From the NCBI GenBank assembly GCA_900543085.1, contig UQQF01000007.1, forward strand, positions 5,453-69,452: a DNA stretch of 64,000 nt. The letters are read 5' to 3'. The first letter of the stretch is position 1; every line of letters starts with the position of its first letter. Shown in pieces: positions 17,510 through 26,358 of the stretch. Both the position numbers and the translations under genes were made by a program. The stretch comes from an uncultured Eubacteriales bacterium. Lineage in GTDB: Bacteria; Bacillota; Clostridia; Oscillospirales; Oscillospiraceae. The notes beneath the pieces were generated by a model that saw only the letters and a program-made list of their open reading frames with translations, had not been told where the DNA came from and did no database searches.

Positions 17510-19441
17510 AGTTCAATACGCCTCAAAGTAGGCGGTTGCGTACTTGACGTCCTCGAAGTACCAAGCTTCCTCTGCGACGTCCGGCCAGGTTTTGGCGTTG
17601 ATGGTGCGCCCATACGAACTGTTACGGTGTAGCAGACCGTTTATGATCGTCACCGCCTCGGCGCGAGTCAGACCGGAGTATGGATGGAACCCTCCGTCGG
17701 GGTAGCCGGTGACGAGTCCCAGCCTCGCGGCCGCGTTGATGTATCCGCGCCGGGGAGTATGTGTCGTGTCGTTGAAGTAATCCACGCCGTAATACTCCTC
17801 CGCGCCGTAGGCCTTTACCGCAAGCGTGATGAAATCGCCGCGGGTGATGGCTTCGTCCGGGCGGAAGTATCCGGCATCGCCGTCTATCAACTCCGCTCCG
17901 GCCAGCGCGCCCACCGGCTCGTAGTACCACGCGCCGCGAGTGACGTCGGCGTAGTACGCGCGTTCGGTCAGCGATTCTCGGCTCTCGGGGGTGAGGCAGC
18001 GGTAGATGAGCATGACGGCTTCTGCCCGGGTAATCTGCTGCTCGGGAGCAAACTCGCTCTCGCTGCGACCCTCCATGTACGCCGCTCCGCTGCCGCGAAG
18101 GAGTTCTATCTCTGGATGCGATACAAGCGCTATATCCATGTCGTCGCCGTCCGCGCTGATCTCCAGCTCGTCAACGGTGAGCTTGAACGACACCTCGCGC
18201 CCGTAGGCCGTGGCGAAGACCGTTATGCCCCTCAGCTCGTCAAGCGGTATATGTGTGTTCTCGTACTCGCTGGTTTCTCCGCTGCTCGTGCAGTTAGCAA
18301 TAACGTACCAGCTTCGGTTCGCTGTCCAGCCGTTGTCTGTGTACCCCTCGTTGCCGATGGAATACAACCCGTCCAGCCGTATCTTCACACTGTCAACGTC
18401 CACCTCCCCGCAGCGCTCCTCGATGAGCGCCAGCAGTTCGCCGTCAGCGTTGGACACCCTTGCCACGCTCCCGGCGTGGCCGGTCACCGCAGTCTCGGAC
18501 ACCGTCAGAACCGTGTCGCGGCGTATCTCCGTTGAGGCGTCCACCGTGGCATCACCGTCGACCCATACGCCGTCCACCTCCGGCAGCGTCCCCAACGCCT
18601 CCCCGCGCCGAACCGCGCGCAGAGCCACCGTCTCTCCGCCGGAGCGAAACTCCACCAGGCACACCGCCCCGCCGCTGCCGAAGCTTACGCCGCCGGACGT
18701 TTCCGTGCTCACAGCCGCAAGCGGCAGGCTCACGCTCCCACTTCCGCCTACGGAGACAAAGTGCAACACCAGCTCTCCGTTCCCAAGCTCCCCGGACAGC
18801 TCGCCCGTGAAGCCGGAGGCGCCTTCAACCAGTTCCACAGTATCTGCTTCGCACTGAACCTCGACGCCGGTGACCTCCACGCCCCCGTCCACGCGCACGC
18901 CGCCAAGCGCGAGCAGCTTCAGTGCCTCGGTATAAGAAACGGCCAGCGGCGTCGTGACTGCTTCCGCAGCACTCGTTTCGCTGACCGTTATCTCAAATTT
19001 GACTTCTTCCGCCCGTGCATACGTCCACACAAAGCTCGCCCTGCCGCCGTCCAGCACCAGGTCTGTCATCTCGCCCACGCTGGCGCTGACGGACAATATG
19101 TCGCCCTCAAAATACTCCAGCGTGATGCTGTTTTTCACCTTCGTGGCGTTTGGCACCTCGTAGCTGTACACCTCCACGCCGTCACTACGCACAAAGCTGA
19201 ACAGCGCCTTCGCCCCCACCGGCGCAGTCTCGCTCTCCACCCGCGCGACCTCCCCCGCCGCAAGCGCTCCAACACAGCCAATAGCCGCAAAAAGCACCAT
19301 CGACATAACAATTCCCACAAACTTCTTCATAAAATCCCCTCCTGTATTGTATTGCTGTGACAGCACAACCAATATATCACGGCCTGTACTCACCCGCAAC
19401 TTGTCCGACACGATTCGCCCGGTTTTCTCCCTATTCCACAA
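17510..19441 (-). repeat. Right arm of inverted gene duplication
   Basis: Inverted partner of 15097-17031, 3 bases shorter. The minus-strand promoter is kept with the same -35 and spacing: TTGCGG (19399-19394), 17-bp spacer, TATATT (19376-19371). Confidence 0.9.
17513..19330 (-). CDS. S-layer-homology (SLH) surface protein, copy 2
   Basis: A 605-residue near-copy of the protein at 15208, with the same signal peptide type (KKFVGIVMSMVLFAAIGC), Ig-like middle and three C-terminal SLH domains. Differences cluster in the centre (STETSGG for STVNADGG; DATVDAS for DLVDAS) and just before the SLH part (DIALVSHPEIELL for DIVLPAKPTVELL). ATG 19330 has the same AGGAGGGG site; the frame stays open far upstream but that part is intergenic. 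Both copies have intact promoters and could be expressed together. Confidence 0.9.
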   Translation of the reverse strand: MKKFVGIVMSMVLFAAIGCVGALAAGEVARVESETAPVGAKALFSFVRSDGVEVYSYEVPNATKVKNSITLEYFEGDILSVSASVGEMTDLVLDGGRASFVWTYARAEEVKFEITVSETSAAEAVTTPLAVSYTEALKLLALGGVRVDGGVEVTGVEVQCEADTVELVEGASGFTGELSGELGNGELVLHFVSVGGSGSVSLPLAAVSTETSGGVSFGSGGAVCLVEFRSGGETVALRAVRRGEALGTLPEVDGVWVDGDATVDASTEIRRDTVLTVSETAVTGHAGSVARVSNADGELLALIEERCGEVDVDSVKIRLDGLYSIGNEGYTDNGWTANRSWYVIANCTSSGETSEYENTHIPLDELRGITVFATAYGREVSFKLTVDELEISADGDDMDIALVSHPEIELLRGSGAAYMEGRSESEFAPEQQITRAEAVMLIYRCLTPESRESLTERAYYADVTRGAWYYEPVGALAGAELIDGDAGYFRPDEAITRGDFITLAVKAYGAEEYYGVDYFNDTTHTPRRGYINAAARLGLVTGYPDGGFHPYSGLTRAEAVTIINGLLHRNSSYGRTINAKTWPDVAEEAWYFEDVKYATAYFEAY

Positions 19442-19611
19442 ATTCAGCCCACGGATTTCGCCGTTTTCACCTTTGATTTTGGCCGCTTTGCACAGGGCGC
19501 GAAAGGTTAGGCGCGGCTGCTCGAACCGGCAAAACAAGCTCCCCCTCGAGCTGGGACTCGAGGGGGAGCCTGAATATCGTCGCCTAAAGGCTGCGCCGAT
19601 TAAGCCGAGGG

Positions 19612-21870
19612 TCAGGACTTCTGGCAGGGGGCTTTTTTGGCGGTGCGGCTGCGTTCGCGGCGCCAGCAGGCGTCGCACAGGCGGCCGCGGTGGTGCAGCG
19701 GCAGAGCCTTGCCGCAGAGGGCGCAGAAGCGGATGTTGTTGCGCAGGCGGTGGAGCAGTATCTCGTTTATCTGGTCGGCCACGCGCTCGCGCGTGTCCAC
19801 AAGCGCGTCCTCGTCTATCTCGCAGTCGAAGGCGTTGGCGAAGGAGAAGTAGAGGTCGAGCTTGCGGTAATACTGTTCCAGCTCGGGCAGGGTCGGTTCG
19901 TCCGAGGCCAGACCCGGCTGCTCTATGCTCTCGCCGCGCTGCCATCGGGTCAGGAACTGGAAAAACAGCTCGCGCAGGGCGTCCTCCGTCTCGTCAAAGG
20001 GGATGTTCGCCGCGCGCAGCTCCTGCTCTTTCGTGAGGACGAAGCCCATCTCGCGTATCTTGGAGATGATGGAGATGTAGCGCGAGATATCCAGCTTGCG
20101 GTACGGCTCGACCGTGGGGAGCTTGTTCCACTCGGTGAGCACCTCCAGCAGGTCGAAGTCTACCTTCAAGACCAGATCCGAAAAGCCGACGACGGCGTAC
20201 TGTATGGGCGGCACCACGGCCTCCAGCCCGGCGCGGATGAAGGGGAGATTGTCCGTCGCGCCGACGTAGCCCTTGGGGTACATGCCCATCCTGCCGGCGC
20301 GGCCGGCTATCTGCTTTATCTCCTCGGGCTTCAGCTCGCGGCGCTCCACGCCGTCGAACTTCTCCGTCTCCATGAAGATTATCCGGCGTATGGGCAGATT
20401 CAGCCCCATGCCTATGGCGTCGGTGGAGACGATGTACTCCATGTCGCCGTTGAGGAAGCCCTCCATCTGCTTGCGGCGCGTGGCGTAGGGCAGCGCGCCG
20501 TAGATGATTGCCGGCTCCTTGCCGTGCTGGCGCAGATCCTCGGCTATGCTCAGCACGCCGACCTTTGAGAAGGTGATGAGCGCGTCGCCGGGCTGCACGC
20601 GCGTGTAGTCCACGGTGTGGGACATGCACACCAGGGGCGTCGTGCGCTCGTGCACCTCCAGCTCCCAGGTGTCGCCGCAGCTCTCTATGAGGCGTATCAG
20701 GATGTTCCTAGCCTCAGGAGCCGCGCAGAGATGCACCTCGGGCGCGAGCACGCCGAGGATGGCGCGCGTCCAGGCGTAGCCGCGCTGGGCGTCGGTTATC
20801 ATCTGGCACTCGTCGATGACCGCCACGTCGTAGCGCCGCTCCAGCGAGAGCTTTTCCGCCGTCGCGGCCATGTGCGTGTCGTCCTCGCGTATGTCCTGCT
20901 CCTCGCCCGTGGACAGCGAGCAGTTCACGCCGTAGTCGAGCAGCGTCTCCTGCGCCTCCAGCGCCAGCAGGCGCAGCGGCGCCAGATAGACGCCGGTTCC
21001 GGCGCGGATGAGGCGCTGGAAGCCGGCGTAGGTCTTGCCGGTGTTCGTGCCGCCTATGTGCAGTATGAAGTGGCGTCGCATGGCGCGCGCCTCCGGGTAC
21101 TCGTCCTTGGGGTTCAGCGCTATCAGCAGCGAGAGGCTGGTGCGTATCGCCTGGGGCACGTACCAGACCGACCACACCGCGCCGAGGCCGTCGGAGAGGA
21201 GCATCTTGTCCGGGAAGCCCTTGGCGTCCAGGAAGGCGTCCACGTCCGCCTCCGGCTGCTGCGCGCGAAACTCCGACAGCACCTGAGCCGATACGGCGTG
21301 CAGCACGGCGGCGTAGCGCTCGAGCACGCGGTCGCGCGCGGGGTCGGAGCCCTCGCCGCCCACGCAGGCCCAGGCGCGCAGGAAGGTCTTTAGCCTGTCC
21401 GTGAGCGTCTTGCCGCTGCACCGCTTTTCAAGCGCGAGGAATTCGCCTAGCCAGGCGGAGGCCTTGCCGGGAGAGAGCCACTTGCCAGCGGCGGAGGCTA
21501 CGCGGGAGACTATGGCGCGGTGGTAGTGCCCGGCCAGATGCCAGGCGGCGTCCTCGCCGCGCTCGGATGCGTCCCACGCGGCGTTCAGCGCGGCGGCGGC
21601 TCCGGCCATGTCCTCCGCCGAGCGCTTGACCGGCGCGCGGGGGGCAGCCGGCGCGGGCGCGCTGCGGCGGACGTTCCTGCGCTTTTGGAACTCCTCGCTC
21701 TGCTCGGCGCGGCGCACGTCCGCCTTCTTCCACAGCCTCATGCCGTCCTCAGCGTTGGGGGGATATATGACCCTGGGCTTGGGGAGCAGCTCGCGTATCA
21801 GGGAGTTGGTCCAGCCGCGCTGCTTCAGCGCGGAGTAGGTGTATTCAGATTTGCTCTTTGACTCAGGCAC
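19612..21870 (-). CDS. SUV3-like DExH RNA helicase with C-terminal zinc ribbon
   Basis: A 752-residue superfamily 2 helicase most like the SUV3 group, known from mitochondrial RNA decay and also found in Clostridia. Motif I is HIGGTNTGKTYAG, motif II VIDECQM, and motif VI QIAGRAGRMG; SUV3-type STDAIGMGLNLPIRR is present. The N-terminal ~230 residues are a basic, lineage-specific extension. The C-terminus holds paired cysteines (FCALCGK, LCDACWRRE), a probable zinc ribbon. GTG 21870 is chosen because GGAGGG lies 7 bases before it; the 44-residue upstream extension has no site. Role in RNA turnover is inferred. Confidence 0.88.
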   Translation of the reverse strand: MPESKSKSEYTYSALKQRGWTNSLIRELLPKPRVIYPPNAEDGMRLWKKADVRRAEQSEEFQKRRNVRRSAPAPAAPRAPVKRSAEDMAGAAAALNAAWDASERGEDAAWHLAGHYHRAIVSRVASAAGKWLSPGKASAWLGEFLALEKRCSGKTLTDRLKTFLRAWACVGGEGSDPARDRVLERYAAVLHAVSAQVLSEFRAQQPEADVDAFLDAKGFPDKMLLSDGLGAVWSVWYVPQAIRTSLSLLIALNPKDEYPEARAMRRHFILHIGGTNTGKTYAGFQRLIRAGTGVYLAPLRLLALEAQETLLDYGVNCSLSTGEEQDIREDDTHMAATAEKLSLERRYDVAVIDECQMITDAQRGYAWTRAILGVLAPEVHLCAAPEARNILIRLIESCGDTWELEVHERTTPLVCMSHTVDYTRVQPGDALITFSKVGVLSIAEDLRQHGKEPAIIYGALPYATRRKQMEGFLNGDMEYIVSTDAIGMGLNLPIRRIIFMETEKFDGVERRELKPEEIKQIAGRAGRMGMYPKGYVGATDNLPFIRAGLEAVVPPIQYAVVGFSDLVLKVDFDLLEVLTEWNKLPTVEPYRKLDISRYISIISKIREMGFVLTKEQELRAANIPFDETEDALRELFFQFLTRWQRGESIEQPGLASDEPTLPELEQYYRKLDLYFSFANAFDCEIDEDALVDTRERVADQINEILLHRLRNNIRFCALCGKALPLHHRGRLCDACWRRERSRTAKKAPCQKS

Positions 21871-21970
21871 GCTCCGCCCTCCGATCCCGAAATTTGCGCA
21901 AGAGTTAGTATAACTCAAAACTCCGCAATCTTCAACATGCCGCGGATATTCCGGCGGGAGGGCAAATAAC

Positions 21971-22018
21971 GCGACGCCGCCACGGTGAGTTTTCGGGCTC
22001 ATCGGGGCGGCGTTTTTT
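21971..22018. terminator. Intergenic hairpin between pepT and the helicase gene
   Basis: CGCCGCC...GGTGAG pairs with CTCATC...GGCGGCG. A TTTTTTT run follows on the plus strand and is an A run before the stem on the minus strand, where pepT ends. Confidence 0.5.
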
Positions 22019-22023
22019 TGTGT

Positions 22024-23256
22024 TCAGCTTTGGGGGAGGGACGAGGAGTATATTTCGGTCAGGTTTTTCAATATCTCCACGCACTTGTCCATGCCCTCGA
22101 CGGTGATGTGCTCGTAGGGGCCGTGGTAGGCGTAGCCGCCGGTGCCGAGGTTCGGGCAGGGCAGGCCGCGCCAGGAGAGCTCCGCGCCGTCGGTGCCGCC
22201 GCGCATGATGCGCATGAACGGCTCCACGCCCGCGCGCCGTGCGGCGAGCTTGGCGTTATCTATGAGGTGCGCGTGCTGCGGCAGTATCTTGTCGAGCATG
22301 TTCCTGTACCCGGCGCGCAGCGTCACGGTGACCGTGCCCTCGCCGTACTTCTCGTTCAGGCACTTGGCCGCGTGCATGAGCGTCTCGCCGCGCAGGGCCA
22401 GCTTGGCCGCGTCGTGGTCGCGCAGGATATAGCGCGCGCACGCGCTCTCGCAGCAGCCCTCCACGCCGGTGAGGTGGTAGAAGCCCTCGCGCAGCTCGGT
22501 GTGCCTCGGCGTCTCGGCGGCGGGCAGCAGGGAGTTGAACTCCATCGCCGCCAGGGCGGCGTTGACCATCGTGTCCTTCGCCGAGCCGGTGTGCACGTTC
22601 ACGCCGCGTATATCCACCGTGGCGGAGCTGGCGTTGAAGTTCTCGCAGACTATCTCGCCCTCGGGGCCGCCGTCGACGGTGTAGGCGAAGTCGGCGCCGA
22701 AGCGCTCCAGGTCAAAGCAGGCGGTGCCGCGCCCGACCTCCTCGTCGGGCGTGAAGCACACGGCGATGCGGCCGTGGGGCGCGCCGGTGACGGCCAGCTG
22801 CTCGATGAGCGTCATTATCTCGGCGATGCCGGCCTTGTCGTCGGCGCCGAGCAGCGTGTAGCCGCTCGCCGTTATCAGCGTCCGGCCTTTGAGTGAGGGC
22901 AGGTGCGGGAAGCTCTTGGCGCTGAGTGTTCGGCCGTGACCCAGCTCCACGTCGCCGCCGTCGTAGTTTTCTATCAGCCTGGGCTGTACGTTCTCCCCGG
23001 AGAAGTCGGGCGAGGTGTCCATGTGCGCGATGAAGCCCAGGGTCGGGGCGCCCTTACAGCCCGGCGTCGCGGAGACGTGGCCGTAGACATAGCAGGCGTC
23101 GGACACCTGCGCGTCCTCCACGCCGAGCGATACAAGCTCTGCGGCGAGCATCCGCGCAAGGTCAAACTGCCGGCGCGTGGTCGGCGAGCACTCCGCGCCC
23201 TCGGCGCTGGCGGTGCTGACCTTGGCATAGCGTATCAGTCTCTCATAGGCTCTCAT
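22024..23256 (-). CDS. pepT: Peptidase T (tripeptide aminopeptidase)
   Basis: A 410-residue M20B metallopeptidase that removes the N-terminal residue of tripeptides in the cytoplasm. Motifs: FIAHMDTSPD (zinc His, catalytic Asp), LLGADDKAGIAEI (bridging Asp), FTPDEEVGRG (catalytic Glu-Glu), YTVDGGPEGEI and MRGGTDGAELSWRGLPCPNLGTGG. Length and order match PepT. ATG 23256 is preceded by GGAGGG 8 bases upstream, which lies in the 3' end of the hydrolase gene; the two genes are 4 bases apart and form an operon. Confidence 0.96.
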   Translation of the reverse strand: MRAYERLIRYAKVSTASAEGAECSPTTRRQFDLARMLAAELVSLGVEDAQVSDACYVYGHVSATPGCKGAPTLGFIAHMDTSPDFSGENVQPRLIENYDGGDVELGHGRTLSAKSFPHLPSLKGRTLITASGYTLLGADDKAGIAEIMTLIEQLAVTGAPHGRIAVCFTPDEEVGRGTACFDLERFGADFAYTVDGGPEGEIVCENFNASSATVDIRGVNVHTGSAKDTMVNAALAAMEFNSLLPAAETPRHTELREGFYHLTGVEGCCESACARYILRDHDAAKLALRGETLMHAAKCLNEKYGEGTVTVTLRAGYRNMLDKILPQHAHLIDNAKLAARRAGVEPFMRIMRGGTDGAELSWRGLPCPNLGTGGYAYHGPYEHITVEGMDKCVEILKNLTEIYSSSLPQS

Positions 23257-23260
23257 GGTT

Positions 23261-24226
23261 TTATCCCTCCGTAGAAAAAGAATCTGCCCTCACGCTACCG
23301 TACCGCCCGATGCACGTGCCGATGAAGTCCTCGACTTCGGCGGCGTAGCGCGCCTCGTCGGCTATGTAGCTCAGGCCGTGCCCCGCCCCGGGGAAGGTGA
23401 CCAGCCTGGTCGTGCGCCCGGCGGCGTGTATTTCGCGGCTCATGGAACAGGGGACGAAGCGGTCGTCCTCGCCGTGCAGCAGCAGTATGGGTATGTCCGT
23501 GTGCTTCACGGCCTCCACGGCGCTGGCGCCGCGCAGGTCAAAGCCGCCGAAAAGCCGGGCGGCCAGACGCACAAAGGGCATGACCGCGCCGGAGAGCGGC
23601 ATGTTCTCCGCGCAGACGCGGCGTATTATCGCCTCGGGCGAGGAGTAGGGGCAGTCCGCCACTATTCCCGCCACGTTCTCCGGCAGCGGCAGTTCCGAGG
23701 CCATGAGCACGCTCGCCGCGCCCATGGAGACGCCGACGAGGAAGATGGGCACATCGCCGAAGCGCTCTTGCGCGTACTGCGCCCAGGCCAGGCAGTCGCG
23801 CCGCTCCTTGACGCCGAAGGTTATCGTGTGTCCGCCGCTGCGGCCGTTGGCGCGCTCGTCTATCAGCAGGACGTTGTGCCCGGCCTCGAGCGCCAGCCTG
23901 TGCCCGCCGCAGAAGTCGCGCAGCGCGTTGCCGCGGTAGCCGTGGAACTGGATCTGCAATGGCGCGCCGTCGCGCACGTGGTAATAGCGGGCGTACAGCT
24001 CCACGCCGTCGAAGGCTCGGATGCCGACCGGCTCGAACGGCCTGCGCTCCAGCTCGGCTATCAGCGCGCGCATTTTGTCAGCGGCGGCCTCGTACTGCTC
24101 GCCCTTGGGCAGGGCGTAGGGGTCGTCGTCGCGCCGGGGACGCGAATAGAACGCCGTGTGATAGGCAAAAAACGTCACGCCCAGCGCCAGGATAAAAAGC
24201 GCGCCGGCGGATATGAGCAGCCACAT
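23261..24226 (-). CDS. Membrane-anchored alpha/beta hydrolase
   Basis: A 321-residue alpha/beta hydrolase. One N-terminal membrane segment (LLISAGALFILALGVTFFAY) anchors it. The catalytic domain (about 60-320) has the nucleophile elbow GVSMGAAS, a GEDDRFVP aspartate and an AGHGLSY histidine, completing a Ser-Asp-His triad. The IQFHGYRGNALRD oxyanion region is like YqiA/BAAT-type serine hydrolases and the Abhydrolase family linked to S9 peptidases. The start at ATG ~24226 follows a consensus promoter. It is cotranscribed with pepT, so it may act on peptide or ester substrates (inference). Confidence 0.85.
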   Translation of the reverse strand: MWLLISAGALFILALGVTFFAYHTAFYSRPRRDDDPYALPKGEQYEAAADKMRALIAELERRPFEPVGIRAFDGVELYARYYHVRDGAPLQIQFHGYRGNALRDFCGGHRLALEAGHNVLLIDERANGRSGGHTITFGVKERRDCLAWAQYAQERFGDVPIFLVGVSMGAASVLMASELPLPENVAGIVADCPYSSPEAIIRRVCAENMPLSGAVMPFVRLAARLFGGFDLRGASAVEAVKHTDIPILLLHGEDDRFVPCSMSREIHAAGRTTRLVTFPGAGHGLSYIADEARYAAEVEDFIGTCIGRYGSVRADSFSTEG

Positions 24227-24260
24227 AGATGATGACCCCCCGCGAGAATTGCATGGGTTA

Positions 24261-24289
24261 ATTATATTCCGTGCGCGGGTGCTTTTCAA
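24261..24289 (-). promoter_or_regulatory. Promoter for hydrolase-pepT operon
   Basis: Minus-strand -35 TTGAAA (24289-24284), 17-bp spacer, -10 TATAAT (24266-24261): close to consensus. Confidence 0.8.
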
Positions 24290-24299
24290 GAGCGCGACC

Positions 24300-24344
24300 C
24301 AGGCAAAATAGAGCGCCGCGCGGGACTTTGAGCCTCGCGCGGCG
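24300..24344 (-). terminator. Terminator after the SirTM gene
   Basis: On the minus strand, CGCCGCGCG and CGCGCGGCG form a stem, followed by CTCTATTTT. It is just downstream of the sirtuin stop codon. Confidence 0.7.
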
Positions 24345-24363
24345 TGCTGACGGCTCCGCCGAG

Positions 24364-25224
24364 TCAAAGCGAGCGCAGCACGGAGTCTATGTCGGCGTCT
24401 ATGCAGATCGAGCGAGCAGCTATCTCGCGCGGGGCGTAGGCCTCGCCGAGATTCACGCAGGCGTAGACGGCGGTGGGGTTTTCGTGCGTCATACGCCAGA
24501 AGGGGTACTTGATGATGACCGGGGTGTTCAGCCCCACGCCCAGCTCCAGGTAGAGCACGTGCAGCCCCTCGTGGCGGCGGATGAAGTCCGAATACCGCTC
24601 CGCCGCGGCGTACCAGCCCTCGTCCTGCACGAAGGTGTTGTCCGAGCGCAGGTTCATAGCTATGGGCCGGCCGCAGACCGGGCAGCGTGGCACCAGCTCC
24701 GAGGGCACGCGCATATTACGCTGCTCGGCGTACATGCGCCGGACAACGTCCTCATTGTCCCAGGTCTTGTCGCAGCAGGGCTTGGAGCACTGCCAGAGCC
24801 CGTAGTCGCCCTGGGTGTAAAAGAGCCGGTGCTTGTCAAAGCCCGCGCGCTGGAAGCAGTGGTCGACGTTGGTCGTGAGGACGAAGTAGTCTCGCCCCTC
24901 GAGCAGGCTCAGGAGCGTTGAATACGTGTCCTTCGGCGGAGCCGTGTAGCGGTTGAGCATGATGAAGCGGCTCCAGTACGCCCACTCTATCTCCGGCTCC
25001 GGGAAGGGGTAAAAGCCGCCGGAGTACATGTCGTGGAAGCCGTACTCGGCCTCGAAGTCTGTGAAATTCTCACGAAAGCGCTCGCCGCCGTACTCGTATC
25101 CCGCCGAGGTGGAGAGCCCGGCTCCCGCGCCGACGACGATGGCGTCCGCCGTCGAGAGCTCGTGCGCAAGGCGCTCAACCGAGGAGGTCTGAGTATATTT
25201 CGTAGTCCTTGTCCTTGAAAACAT
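24364..25224 (-). CDS. Class M sirtuin (SirTM), probable protein ADP-ribosyltransferase
   Basis: A 286-residue Sir2-fold protein. The NAD loop GAGAGLSTSAGY (32-43), FVLTTNVDHCF (NVD catalytic segment) and the C-x2-C type cysteines (CSKPCC, RCPVCGRP) are visible. The STSAG motif and missing canonical catalytic histidine context fit the SirTM group, which ADP-ribosylates proteins instead of deacetylating, next to Zn-macrodomain ADP-ribosyl hydrolases. ATG 25224 has AAGGTG 8 bases upstream and overlaps the macrodomain gene by 50 bp, so translation is coupled. The usual lipoyl-carrier (GcvH-L) and ligase partners are absent from this window. Confidence 0.85.
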   Translation of the reverse strand: MFSRTRTTKYTQTSSVERLAHELSTADAIVVGAGAGLSTSAGYEYGGERFRENFTDFEAEYGFHDMYSGGFYPFPEPEIEWAYWSRFIMLNRYTAPPKDTYSTLLSLLEGRDYFVLTTNVDHCFQRAGFDKHRLFYTQGDYGLWQCSKPCCDKTWDNEDVVRRMYAEQRNMRVPSELVPRCPVCGRPIAMNLRSDNTFVQDEGWYAAAERYSDFIRRHEGLHVLYLELGVGLNTPVIIKYPFWRMTHENPTAVYACVNLGEAYAPREIAARSICIDADIDSVLRSL

Positions 25225-25948
25225 TGAAAATCACCTTCATTTCGCTGACCGTGCGAGCCTTGAAATCACGCACGGTCTTCACCGCGATGTCCGCCGCGGG
25301 GCGGTTCGGGAAGCCGAACTCCCCCGTCGAGATGCAGCAGAACGCTATGCTGCCGAGCTTGCGCTCCGCCGCCAGCTCCAGACAGGAGCGGTAGCAACTC
25401 GCCAAAAGCTCGCAGTCGCGCAGCGTGGGCGCGCCGCGCACGATGGGACCCACCGTGTGCAGCACGTACCTGGAGGGCAGGCCGTAGGCCGGGGTCATCT
25501 TCGCCTCGCCCGTCGGCTCCTCGTGTCCCTGTTCGGCCATTGTCCGCGCGCACTCCAGCCGGAGCTGCACGCCCGCATAGGTGTGTATCGCGTTGTCTAT
25601 GCAGCCGTGGCAGGGGACGTAGCAGCCCGTCATGCCGGAGTTGGCCGCGTTCACTATGCCGTCGGCGGAGAGCGTCGTGATGTCGCCCTGCCAGAGGTAG
25701 ATGCCCGGCTCGACGGGCGTCAGATCCTCCACGCGCTGCACGCCGCGCTCTGTGCGCCGCGCCTGTAAATATTCGTCCTGCACAGCCAGGAACTCCGCGC
25801 TCACCGGCTCCGGCGCGCGCACGTTCATCAGCGCGCGCAGCAGCCTGCGGCGCTCGTCTACGCTGCCGGGCATGGCTATACCGGCGTACTCGCGCCGCTC
25901 GGCGAGCAGGTATCGTATCAGGTATTCAAGTCTCTCGTCCTGGGTCAT
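25175..25948 (-). CDS. Zn-dependent macrodomain ADP-ribosyl hydrolase
   Basis: A 257-residue macrodomain protein of the SirTM-linked type. An N-terminal helical extension (1-~95) precedes the macrodomain, which has GIYLWQGDITTLSADGIVNAANS, the zinc-binding GCYVPCHGCIDNAIH, and STGEFGFPNRPAADIA. These proteins remove ADP-ribose from modified residues, reversing the neighbouring sirtuin. ATG 25948 (TQDERLEYL) follows GGCGGTGA; the longer frame from 25984 runs into the upstream gene remnant and is less likely. Confidence 0.88.
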   Translation of the reverse strand: MTQDERLEYLIRYLLAERREYAGIAMPGSVDERRRLLRALMNVRAPEPVSAEFLAVQDEYLQARRTERGVQRVEDLTPVEPGIYLWQGDITTLSADGIVNAANSGMTGCYVPCHGCIDNAIHTYAGVQLRLECARTMAEQGHEEPTGEAKMTPAYGLPSRYVLHTVGPIVRGAPTLRDCELLASCYRSCLELAAERKLGSIAFCCISTGEFGFPNRPAADIAVKTVRDFKARTVSEMKVIFNVFKDKDYEIYSDLLG

Positions 25949-25953
25949 ATATT

Positions 25954-26345
25954 TCACCGCCGTTCTATCGCCCGCGCGGGGCAAATCTCAAAGCGGCTGC
26001 CGCAGTGCAGGCAGTGCTCCTGCGCTATCACCGCGGGCTTTTTCGTGATGTCTATGCACTTTTGCGGACACTTGGAGAAGCACAGCCTGCAGCCGATGCA
26101 CCTGTCCGTCACGAAGTAGCCTATGCGTTTGAAAGTGTATCACGCCCTTTCACGGCTGTAAACGCTATGTTCCCGTCGGCCTTCAGCCGCTCGTAAAACT
26201 TCTTCCCGCGCGCGGTGAGGAAGTATAGCCCCGTCTCGTCGCTGTCCATGATGTCGATCGCGCAGGTCACAGGCCTGCCTTCACCGTCCACGGTGGCGAA
26301 CACGACGGAGTGAAGTTCGTCCACGATGTATCTCAGGTAGTCCAT
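25954..26345 (-). pseudogene. Pyridoxamine-phosphate-oxidase/4Fe-4S protein, decayed
   Basis: The first 74 codons (from ATG 26345) give the N-terminal half of a PNPOx-like flavin protein (DYLRYIVDELHSVVFATVDG, GLYFLTARGKKFYERL) and stop at TAG near 26121. Immediately downstream, in another frame, lies a ferredoxin-like C-terminus: GYFVTDRCIGCRLCFSKCP, then HCLHCGSRFEICP. Intact relatives are one ~210-residue chain. About 60-70 residues are missing at the joint and the frame shifts, so one deletion explains both. The second cluster also has arginine where the third cysteine is expected. Likely non-functional. Confidence 0.8.
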
Positions 26346-26358
26346 GTTTCTTCTCCCG

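Noticed and set aside
19350..19945. Upstream extension of the SLH copy 2 frame (Arg-rich)
   Set aside because: It crosses the promoter, leader and the end of the helicase gene; the signal peptide and AGGAGGGG site fix the start at 19330.
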